Shown here: positions 23,401 through 35,400 of the stretch, piece after piece
Position numbering within the stretch: position 1 is the first letter of the stretch
Layout of the letters: every line of letters starts with the position of its first letter
Source: Strigamia acuminata
Lineage: Eukaryota; Arthropoda; Chilopoda; Geophilomorpha; Linotaeniidae
Length of the DNA stretch: 64,000 nucleotides
Reading direction: 5' to 3'
Assembly (NCBI GenBank): GCA_949358305.1
Contig: OX442314.1
Span: forward strand, 10,161,060-10,225,059
Made by a program: the position numbers and the translations under genes
The notes under the pieces: model-generated
Told to the model about the DNA's origin: nothing
The model's input: only the letters and a program-made list of their open reading frames with translations
Databases searched by the model: none

Positions 23401-26400
23401 TTCTGCCTCTAAATTTATATACATGCCTAAAACAAACATTTTTATGCCTTGCACATGCATTTTTCTGTCTAAAACTTGTATTTTTATGCATAAAAATGCA
23501 CCTTTTGCCTAAAACTTGTATTTTTCTGCCTAAAACTTGTATTTTTATGCGTAAACCATGCATTTTTCCCTCTAAAAATTTAAAAATTGCATTTTTCCGC
23601 CTAAAATTTGCATTTTTCCGTCTGAAAATTGCATTTTTACGCCTGAAAATTGCATTTTTCCGTCTGAAAATTGCATTTTTACGCCTGAAAATTGCATTTT
23701 TTCGCCTGAAAATTGCATTTTTCCATGTAAAAATTTAATTTTTTCCACACACGACTAAACAATACTAAATCTGCAAGTCCAAAAAGTCGTGCAGTCAGTG
23801 TTGGCTAGTCCAAACAAATACCAAAGTGCTTATGGCTTAAGAGGGTTTGTAACCTCTAGTTCACGCCAACTTTGACCTGTAGATGGCGCCACTGTTTTCC
23901 CATAGAAACCCATGTTAATTGGTTTTTCCAGTTTTTCTCGCTCAAAAATGGGTCTTTTTTAAATTTTTTTTTTTTAATATGTGTGGAATGACCAGTTCTA
24001 TACGGGTGCATCGTCCAAATTTTAAATTTTGTGTGTGCAAGCCAGAAAAAAGCAATTTTCGGGTGTCTTTCCTCCCAAAAAAAATTTTTTTTCTATGGCT
24101 CTGAATTGCTCAGATTTTATTCAATTTTCTCGATTAAAAATGTATTTCCTACTTAGTTGAGCATGGAGAATTCAAATATCAGGTTATTTCCATGCTAAAA
24201 TTTAAATTTAAAAAAATTTAAATTTTTGAATTTCTATCAAACTTTCCCCCTTCTCGGATTAAAAAGGGTGGCAGCTCCCCTACTTAATCCCTACTTAGTT
24301 AATGGTTTGCAGGTGTTGGCTGCCAATTTTGTTTGTTTTTATTCAATTTTGAATTGAAAATATTACACTACATGATGAGTTTTACTTTTGAAATTGTTTG
24401 CCAGTATTTTTTTTTTTTTTTTTTTTTTTTTGAAAATTACTTATTTCCCATCGCTGATGAGGATTTCGAAACTTTTTAGCCGAATTCGAGCGTTCGAAAA
24501 CAGCCGGTGGGCGCCCGATTATCTTCGCTCAGTGTCGACGGGAAAGTCCACACTCTCATGCCGCTTTCGAGCACTCCTAAGCAGGCAGGTGGTCGCGCGA
24601 TCGCCGTCGCTTAGTGTCGACGGGAGAGTAGAACCAATTATGCCGCTTTTGAGCTATTGCTTGCGGGATGGTTATCGGTGGATTACCGTCGAAAAACTAA
24701 AGCTGACTTGGCGTACAAAATTGCCGGTTTTTACATTTTTCACCGATTGCGGCCGCAAGCCCTCGACTGTCACGACTGTAAGACGTTTACAATCGTGGCC
24801 ACAAACCGTCGAGTGTCGACCCCGTTGCGAACATAGGTTCGACAAAACATTGTGCCACGACAACACGTTTGAACATTATTCCGACGATGTTTCTTCGGCC
24901 ACAACAGTCGACAGCTGACTAAACAAATAACACAATACACAAATACAGACCAGGAAGAATTCAATCAACAAAAAAATGGGTAAAATTTTTGAATAAAAAT
25001 ATAAAATAAAATAAAGAAATAATTTTAAGAAAATTTATTTTTAAACCTGCATGCAGAACCTGAAATTGTTCGGTTTCAATGTCCAGTGCGTGCACCCGCT
25101 GTCGATTGTTGTGGCTGAATAAACACAGTCGGAATAATGATAAAACACATATACACAGTTGGATACGAAGAGAGATTGAAGACGATAAACAAACTTATAT
25201 CTGAAAACCAGGAGCAATTATTAGTTTTATTCGAAGTTCTGATCGATTAATTTTTTGTTTTTTTCGATTTTCGACGATCGCCGATCACCGGTCATCACCG
25301 GTGACGCCGAGCAACGGCCAGCCGCAGGTGCTTACGTCGTCCAACTGCATTCGTTTTTGGTTTTGGTTTGATTTTAGTGTTTTAATATTGGCATTTTAGA
25401 TCAGTGACATGGATCTAATCACACAGTATCACTACAAACTTTAAACTTTGAAAAATACACTTACATGGTCTACGACGTTGAAATGAATACAAACCGAATA
25501 AATTCGCAAAATATAACTAGAAGTTGCCAAGAAATTTTTATTTTTATTTTTAATAAAGTACAAATTCGAAAAGGAAGAGCAAAAAAGAATGGAAATATTG
25601 GAAGAAGGAGACCAAGAAAAGGGAAAATTCGACGAAGAGCAAGAACAGGATGAGAAATCAGATGAAATCGTGTAAAGTACTTCTCAAACTTTGTAGCTTT
25701 TTCTAACAATCAAACAAACAATCAAACTACCGGTATTTGAGGAGTTTAAAAAAATCGCACACATACGCAGTGGTACAGTAGGAAATGAACAGACGATGAA
25801 ACTACGACTCAATAGTGTGAAAACAACAATCATATTTTAATAACTAGCAGGATGTCACTGGTTGTACACATACACTTACATGCTCTGAAATTTATACCAT
25901 TTACGGTTATATCCACTTCCGAGCCATTTGTAATAGCTTGCAAATCTTTAAGTTCCTTTTCTTTCTTTTGCTCTTCCTGCCTTTTTTCTTCATTCTTTTG
26001 GGCTTCTAGCATCCGAAACTTTTTTTCTCTTTCCCTTTTCCCCATTGACTTCTTCTTCCCAACTCGCCCTTTTTGCACTCCACCTTGACGTTCTTCTCTA
26101 TTATTTTCATTAAAATCATGACTACAACTGCCGTCTCTGCCACGACCACGTCCACGACCACCACGAGACTGGACACCGAAACTAGGATTATAACTGCCAC
26201 GAGAATTAATAGCACGACCACCACGAGACTGGACACCAAAACTAGGATTATAACTGCCACGAGAATTGCCACCACGGCTACCACGAGAATTGGCGCCACG
26301 ACTACCACGAGAATTGGCACCACGACTGTAATTAGAATTGGCATCTAATTCAACCAATTGAAATTGATTAATGGAGTTAGGCTCAGTATTCTCATGCACC

Positions 26401-29400
26401 TCAATCGGCTGGTTTACAATTTCAGGTTCATTTGGCTCAGTATTCTCATGCACCTCAATCGGCTGGTTTACAATTTCAGTTTCATGTCTCCTCTTTAATT
26501 TCCCACCTACAATAGTCCATTTAGATGTAGCCATACTCCAAGATAATCGAATTATGACAGTTACTTGAAATTTACTTGAATCTGTGACGCTCTGGTGTTT
26601 AATGCAGTGTGTACAATAACAGTCCTTTTATATACCGGCAACAAAACATTAATGTATTTGAAACGTTTCACAACACAAAAACGTTGTGCTGACGCGGTCG
26701 CCAACTTTTAGGACTTGCCGAACTTTCAATTAATCTGAAAAGATCAACAGCCGCAGATTCTTCTCGCAAAACTGAAACGTTCGTGATACGTTTTTTAACT
26801 GTATAGAAACGTTTGGCATCCGTTTGATTCATGATTGTGTATTTAAAGTGACCGGTGTTATGTTTTCAAGTAGTTGTATTGAACATCACAGTGCGTAATG
26901 TCACATGAAAACTTTTGCAAGTAACTATTCAAGTAACTTTACAAGTAATTTTCAAACCTTTTTTTTAAATTAATCGTACACAGAAGTCGTGTGAACCGTT
27001 TTTTGTTCAAATTGTACAAAAAAGTTGTGTGAAACCATTCTGTTATTGTGGAACCGTTTTTTGTTCAAATTGTACAAGTACAAAAAAGTTGTGTGAAACC
27101 ATTCTGTTATTGTGGAACCATTGTTTTGACATAATATTAAACTAAGTTTTGTTATTCAATGGCACCACGCAAGAAGGTTTATCCTTCAAAATCACCCAAA
27201 CATTCACGAGCTGCTCGCAAATTGAAAAAATTTAAGCAAAAGCAAAAGAGTGAAGCAAATGCTAGTTTAGAGGTTAGAAATAATGCAGATCAAACTGAGA
27301 ATATTAATTCTGAGTTAGATACCAATGCACATGATAATGCAGATCATACCAATGCACATCATCAGTGTCATGCAAATGCGGTTGAAACTCAGAATATTAT
27401 TGATGCCAATCAGTGCTATGACATTGAAATAGAAAACCACAGGCAAAGCATTCCAATTACAACTAGTCGTAGGTTAGTTGATCTTAGAAGCTTTGTTGAC
27501 GGTATTCGAGCAGTTGAAAAACATACATTGGAATGTAACTTTGGTGGAGAACTTATTCACACAAAAACTCTTCATTATGGTATGGTAGCTGTATTAACAT
27601 TCCGGTGTTCTAAAGTAATGTGTAATAAATGTGTAGTTTTAGCAACTTCAAAACCAGAGACAATACATTTTCAAGCCGCTTGGGCAGCCATGTCTGTTGG
27701 AATTGGACACAATCAGTCAGAGGAATTTTTTGCAATTATGCAGGCTCCTTACATGTCATCCACTATTTATCAGAAATATGAGAAGACTTCCGGTGATGTT
27801 TTTAAACAAATAGGGCTAAGTGATACTCTGAATGCAATATCTGAAGAAAAGAAAAATGCTATAGCCAATAAAGAAGTCAATGCTGATGGTATACCAACCA
27901 TAACAGCAATTGTTGATGGCAGCTGGAGTAAGCGTTCTTATGGACATGGCTACAATGCTAACAGTGGTACTGCTGTTATTATTGGAAATCACACTAAAAA
28001 AGTTATATTTGCTGGTATTAGAAACAAACACTGTGTGATTTGTAAGTCCAGTGAAACAAATGTTGAACCCAGAGAGCATATTTGCAATTGCAATTGGCAC
28101 GGGACTTCAACTGGAATGGAAGCGGATATAATTGTTCAAGGTTTGAACTGGTTGCATGATGAACATAAGGTTATGTGTACAAAAATTGTTGGTGATGGTG
28201 ACTCATCAGTGATGGCACGTATTAAGGCGTTAAGGCGTTAAAACGACTTAAAAATGGTGATTTTCTGAATTATGGAAGCGGCCGACAATAAAAGCCGACA
28301 TGCTTCGTTGAAAAAGTATTACTTATGTGCATTTTTATACTTGTTTTGTTAGTGCGTGAAGATTTCATAAATACCAGTTGGTTTCATAACATTTTTCTTC
28401 CCTTTTGTCTCTTTCTTCCTATCTTCCTCATTGTTTTTGTTATTATTGCCGCAACTGCTGCTGGCTTGATTTGGGTTACAAGTGGCAAAAGCCGGCTGGA
28501 AATGTGCCAGATAATGCTAATAACAACACGCGTTCGGGGGAGACAATAACGGCTCAGGAGTCTTTCTTTCAACCGAGAATTTGGCAGCAAATTGTGCTAC
28601 CTGGGGCAGGTTGGAGGCCATTGAATTACAATTACTGTTATAAGAAAGAAATGTCTAACCGCTTGCCATTGCAATGGTTAGTGTGGGAACGTGCCATTAG
28701 GGTGGCGCTGTGGAAATGGCGTTTGACGTCATTGAATCATTCATGGTAATCGGAAGTTGATGTGAGGTTTGGAGTTATTCTTGTTTTTTGGGAGATTTAG
28801 AGGAATTCAGGGAGATTTAGAAGGATTTGGAGAGATTCAGGAGGATTTGGAGAGATTCAGAAGGATTTGGAGAGATTCAGAAGGATTTGGAGAGATTCAG
28901 AAGGATTTGGAGAGATTCAGAAGGATTTGGAGAGATGCAGAAGGATTTGGAGAGATTCAGGAGGATTTGGAGAGATTCAGAAGGATTTGGAGAGATTCAG
29001 AAGGATTTGGAGAGATTCAGAAGGATTTGGAGAGATTCAGAAGGATTTGGAGAGATTCAGGAGGATTTGGAGAGATTCAAAAGGATTTGTAGAGATTCAG
29101 GAGGATTTGGAGAGATTAACCATTGCTGGAAATCTCATACGGACCAAGATTTTGGATTTTGAAATCCAAGAAATGTAGTGAAATCCCAGAAGTCTATAAA
29201 ATCTTACATATTTTTTCGGAAATTGTAACCAAATAGAGCAAAATCTTACAAATTCATTTGAAATCCTGAAATTTTCAAATCCGTGGAATGCTTTAGTAAA
29301 TTTAGTAAATCTATAAAATGGATGACACTCATGAAATCCCCGAAATTACTTGTATAGAAAACCCCTAAATCCTCGGAAATCGTAGAAATCCTGGAAATCC

Positions 29401-32400
29401 ATAAAATCTTACAAACTTGCAAACTGTAGCAAAATCAAGCAAAATCTTTAATGAAATCCTGAGCAATCCTTAAATCTTCAAGATTTAACAGGATTTCAAA
29501 ATCTATGTGATTTTTCTGATTTGCTTCACCTGCATGCTTTACAACGATTGCAAGTTCTAACCCGTGTGGCAGGCAGCCATTTTGAATTTGGTCTTAGAAA
29601 CCAGGACTTCTAAAACTTTCTTTATTCGCAACCCTTTTTTGCTCATTAAATTTTTACGCGACTGCGGGTGTATAAGCCACATTTGTGAAGACATTTTTTT
29701 AAGTAGTAACCAGAGTTTTCGGACTACTTTTTTTGTCTAAAAACTGTCTAAATTTTTTTTTCAAATGAGCCAAAAAAAAAACTACTAAAAAAATAGTGCT
29801 CAATCGATAGGAAATGACGTAAAAATCAATTAATGTGGTCAGAATTTGTGTTCTTTTTCATCATTGCAGAGATGTGTGCTCAAAACAGTTGTGATCGAAC
29901 CAGTTGTCCGAAAACGAAAACCCTGCCAACTACCCGTGTTAATAGTGGTCAAATTCAAAAACGTCACGGACAAATCTGACTTATTTTTATGTGTAGATTA
30001 AGAGTCTGTAAGAAACAAGTAAACATCTGTAATGCATGGACGCATTACATATTAGACTTCTAAACTCCTTCTACACGGAAATGACGTCATATTATGTCAT
30101 TTCTTTCCGGTATGTAATAGAAGGCTAAAAATGTACTAAAACCAGTTTTTTAATTAAACCGGAGGTTGGAGAAATACGAAAATACCTTAGGAACCTAATG
30201 TAAGTATGCTGAGTTCATTGCAGTTGTCCGTTTGGCTCTAGCTGCTATAGTTTTTGCGGAATTGATGCGGATGGAAGGACAGACGGACATGGCCGTTTTA
30301 TTAGACTTTCTAAACATCAGGTTTAGAAGTCTAAAACTAGGTGTCCATTGAAAACATTTGAGTTGACCCTGGAATGACCTTCAACTTATCAACCAATTGA
30401 AAAATAGATATACCGTATTTTATCGATTAAGAGCCGCGGCTCTTATTCAAAACTGCCATCTTTGTTAGCAATTACAATTTCGGTTTTTCGTTTGTTACAT
30501 TTGTTTAATGTAACTAACGAAGTCTGAACGTCCGAACGAAACATACGTTCATCGTTCGCGAGGTTAAATACGGAAACTATATCGTACTTTTGCAAAAATA
30601 CGGTATTGTTGGTGTCTCAGCCGCGGCTACTAATCGAGGGCGGCTACAATTTGTGGGTAATACGGTAATGCTATTCTCTTTACCCCAATGATGGTTTGTG
30701 GCTGTTTTTGGTGTCCAATCTGTTTATAGAAAGGATAGAAAGCCTTGAAACACCAACAACAACCACTAAAAGCACCAAAACTGAAACATCATCCTGCAGA
30801 TAGACAGAGTCCCTTTTAGGCCTTTCCTGGCCTCAATATTAAAGGAAAATGGTTGTTTAGTCAGGTCTACGTTTTTTTTTTACAAATTCCATTTCCTGTG
30901 CGAGAATCCTTTGGATTGTGTTGTCAGTTCGATTGACGAGGATTAGTGTGGGCGGGGAGCGAACCATTCACTTTTCAAGTCGAAGTGGTCATCTCCCACG
31001 AGTGTTTTACCACACCTCTGTCTGGCACCAGGTGGCGCGAGTTGGTCAGTTCAGCTGATTGCCACCTCACTCTTTTGTGCGCATTCTCTCGAGACAAATT
31101 AATGGGGACAAACAACACTGTTTATCTCTTGTTTTTTACATGCGTTTCCACGGGTTTCCGGTTTATTTGGCAGGTGTTTACTGATGTTATCGCATTATCC
31201 GTCCGACGTAATGATTGATGTCATATTTCTGTGATTAGAGTTGACCGGGTTTTAGAGTTACCGAATGATATGATTGTGTTGTGTTGCAATCCAGCGGCGA
31301 TTTATTCGTGTTTGACCGAATAAAACTGATTTATAGTGTGCGAAAATTTAGTTTCGGTATATTTTGTTAATTATCTCTATAAATTTGACAAATTAAAATC
31401 GTCGGAAGGTTTTTTTTAAACGTTTTTAAGTGCTAGGGTTTGGTGCGGCATCAAACCGGATTTTAGTGCTACCGAGTAACGCCGCCATTGCTCGCTTGGA
31501 TTTTGACTGATTTTTCTCGTTTTTCTATGAATAATTTATTGATTAAATTGCTTTCTGGAAAAATTTCACACGAAATAATCACCTGGTGCATCGATATTGA
31601 CATCACCGTGATATCAATCGCACGAAAATTTATCTTCCGTCCGTAATCTTTGCACTTGTTGTTTAGAAATATAAAAAAAAATTCAATGCATTTAGTTTTG
31701 CGATAATCGAGTTTCATAGGTCGAGATAAATCAGGATATAAATTGGTCGGGCATCGATTGCACATCATCAATCGATGGCTCTTTCCATAGCGAATCACGT
31801 GCGTGTTAAGGATGTTTAATATTTTATAGTTTCTTAATATTTTATTGAAATGTCACTCGCTTAAGTGAAATTGATTTGATTTTCGTTCCATGTCGTGTCC
31901 GTAGCGGTTTTCCCTGACACCACGCATGGGCCCGACGCGTGCTCAGTGCACACATCCAAGCTACCCGGACACCAGATACCACCTACACTCTCCGACCGAG
32001 AGCAACGAGAGCAGGTATGAGACATTTATTTTGTTTTTGGAAGGATTTTGATGAATAGACGTTCGAGTTTTTGTCGCGGCTAGAAATGACTAGCGCTTCC
32101 CTGCGGAAATCACACAAATAATAGCTTTGTCTCGGGCATGGCGTTTGATCTAAATATTTAACGGAACTTTGTGACTAGTTCTTTTATTTCTATTTGTTAG
32201 TTTGTTTATTTATTTATTTATTTAATCGCACTCCAAAGGAGGAAAAAGAAATAAGATACAAGTGAGGTACAATAATTATGAGTTTGGATCAAGTAGGATG
32301 CACAACTTAACTTATGTCTGCTCACGTTTGCAAAATTGGTGGTCAGTTGTGCTTTGATTGGCTCTTGGCTGTCAGGTGATCGTCAAGATCCAATCAAATT

Positions 32401-35400
32401 CAACTATGACACATACTATACTCTGTCCCGATAAAACGTTGTCCTATTTCTTGTGCTCTACTACGTGGAAAAGTAGTTCTGTTTATTTTCAATGAATTTT
32501 AGTGTAAAAAGTGATTAGAATGATGGATTTTATTTAATTGGTAATGAAATATGTTTTTTATTTGCCAAAATGAGCTTTTTTTTTCTTTTTAATCAATCAA
32601 ACAATGTTAGCATAGGTTGTTGGTTTCTTTTGTTGTTGTCTGACTTCAAGTTGTGAACATATTTGTATTTGATGGAGTCTAAAGTGTTTCAGTTCAAGTG
32701 GTGCAGTGATGGGTGAAAATGAAATGATAGTTTAAACATGAAAAGTTTCAAAGTAATTTGATTAAATTTGCACTTGTCTTCACTGGTTTAGCCTGACAGC
32801 CATGGTGGAAAAAAGTAATCACTTTTCTATTAATATTTTAAAAAATCTAAAATTCACACACCAAATTATTAATTTATATTTTTTTAAAGTTAATTTAGGT
32901 TGACATTTAGAATTTAATTGGTTTTTATTTTTTTTTGTTTTGTTTTTAATAATTGGATTTCTATTTTTCCATATAAATTGTATTGTGTTGTTTTGGCATT
33001 GGAAAAATTAAAATAGGAGAAAACAAAATTGTGGAAAACAACAAAAATTCTTTGATAACATGTTAAAAGCCTGTGAAAATGTCACAGGTTATTGATTAAA
33101 GTTTTGTTTTTCTGATATAATTGAGATTGAAATTTAATCATTTAGTTTATAAGGGTTATCGATCGATAAATTTGAAAGAAAAAGAAGATTTTTATTGCAC
33201 AATGTTAATGGAAAAAAAAACAAATAGGTTTAAAAAAGAATGACTCATCTCATGTTCCCTTTTTACTTTTTATTAAAAATTTATTTTTAGATTTAAGGCT
33301 TCATTCAGTTTTATTGCACGTGCCACAATAAAAAAAAAATCTTAAATAAGTATACCGTATTCCCATTTTTCAATAAGAATCTTCTATTTATCAAACACAG
33401 ACTGAATTTCATAATAAAAAGATTACTATCTAATAAATTATGATTGAAATGACATGTTAATGGTAAATATCAAAGCGAAGAATCTAGTTGAAATATAGAA
33501 GAAATAGTATCTCTTTTCAACATGTTAGACCAGGGGAATCCAATCTTTATTATGACTGAAAAAGATCCGAAAGAATCCTGGACTGCGAATCATAGCGCAG
33601 ACAGATCTTCCGATTGCCAGTCGGGTATACTAACCATTATACTATCGAGGACTTTTCTCAAGCCAGTTCAAGGCACGGGCACTGTGGGCAACCAACTAAG
33701 GTCTCAAGAATGTACTGGATAATGAGAAATTGAGGTTACCGCAATTGGAACGTACTTATTACTCTATTTTTACCCACTTTGATTAAAAGAGAAATTGGAC
33801 TATTGTATTTGTGTTCCATGCCCTGAGCTGGCCTTGACTCCACTAGAACATATAGCTCTTAGTACATTTGAGGAATCGACGTTTTGCACGTCATTTCACT
33901 CGCTACGAATCAATCTATTGGTAATCTGAGACGGATGCCCAACTCCCTGACATCATTATTTTATTGGAAAAGCCAGTGCATGCAGGCTGAGGGAGGCTAC
34001 CAATGACAGCTTTGAGCTTATTTTGAATTTATATTTTAGAGTTATTAATTTTTATGGCATTTCCACCTGCTGAGCGGCCACTGTTCTTCTAATTGAAATC
34101 GTACAGAAGATTTACTGCTAACGCACAGCTGGACCCGAAATGTGCGGTGGGAATTAGAAATATCTTGAGAGTTAAAAGTAAACAGAAATAATAGATGAGA
34201 TAGTTTTGCATCCAATAATCCAAGAGGAAAATTCTAATCTCATGGAAATTGCAATGAATTTCAGTGAAACTTGAAAAATGCTCCATTTGGTAGCTCTGCA
34301 TTAAAAGTACCTAACGGTGCCTTTGCACTTTGCCGGCTCCATCCATCCAAATCCGATAATGTCCCCCTGATTAAAGTGCTATAGTGTTCAAAGTAGATAG
34401 AGAAGGAAGTGGGGTTGGACTGGGTTGGGTATTGTTCACTCACTGTACAGTAGGAACAACAGCTTGGGAGAAAAGCCGATACCGACATTTAGCATATTCA
34501 GCCCAGAGTTTTCTAGTTAGTAGACATGTAGGAAATGGCATAATAACATAGGCTAGAATAACATAGAACCATTTTGTATTCATGTTGATATAACTTACCC
34601 ACGTATGAAGCAAATCTATTGTCCACACATCCTGAAGGTTCCGTTCCTTTTTCGAATGTTTATCCATGAGCGAAAAATCAATACCAGAAGGGAAATTGTT
34701 TTGACAATTACAGTTACATTTGAATCTTGTGCGTAAGTGACTTTCATTCGGTGACGACCTGTCCAACACAATGGTGACCACTCTTAACCCTTTCACTGTC
34801 AAACTTGTTAATGTAGGTTGTGTCTGACACTGAGGCTGTGTGGTTACAAAAATACCCAACACTGAAAGGGTTAAAAAGGTTTTGTGAATGCAAATTACCT
34901 GAATGAAGAGGGCGGAAAGTTATCTTTACGTAAACTTTTTACTAATAGACCTTTGGAAAAATGAGGCCAGGTGATACGATCATGTGATCGGAACAATGGT
35001 TGCCCCTCTCTGAGAAAAACCATTGCAAAATAACATTATAACATTAGTTTTTTTTCATTGTGGGTGGAGCCAAACTGACGCTGGTTTCCATTTCCGTTGC
35101 AATGATTGTCGTCTTATACCATGTTCACACCAATGGATCGAGTTTGGCTGGGATCAGATCCAACTGAACAGAGTTCCAATATTCACTTGAATGGAGTTGT
35201 GTTCACACCAAAATGTGATTCAATCAAACCAAACCGGGTTTTAGTAGCAACAGGTTTTAGAAACACCTCACTACAATGGCTGCCATTTTATTATCGAATA
35301 ATGCGCAACAATGGAATGCTACAGACTGGTGACATTGTTTAATGAATTCCAATCCAAATCCAATCGTCAAATCTTGTTGTGGGAACTCAACTGAAGTATG

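Noticed and set aside
26006-26348. Val/Ile-rich (-) and Thr-rich (+) frames opposite the RGG ORF
   Set aside because: Shadows of the repetitive RGG coding sequence in other frames.
28769-29178. Frames reading ERFRRIWRDSEGFGEIQKD
   Set aside because: Products of the 20-bp tandem repeat. Three overlapping frames give the same peptide series, as expected for a 20-bp period, and this is not evidence for a protein.
34440-34862. 140-codon minus-strand ORF
   Set aside because: It reads straight through an apparent donor (GTAAGT) and intron-like AT-rich sequence. Only the small pieces listed as possible exons merit mention.
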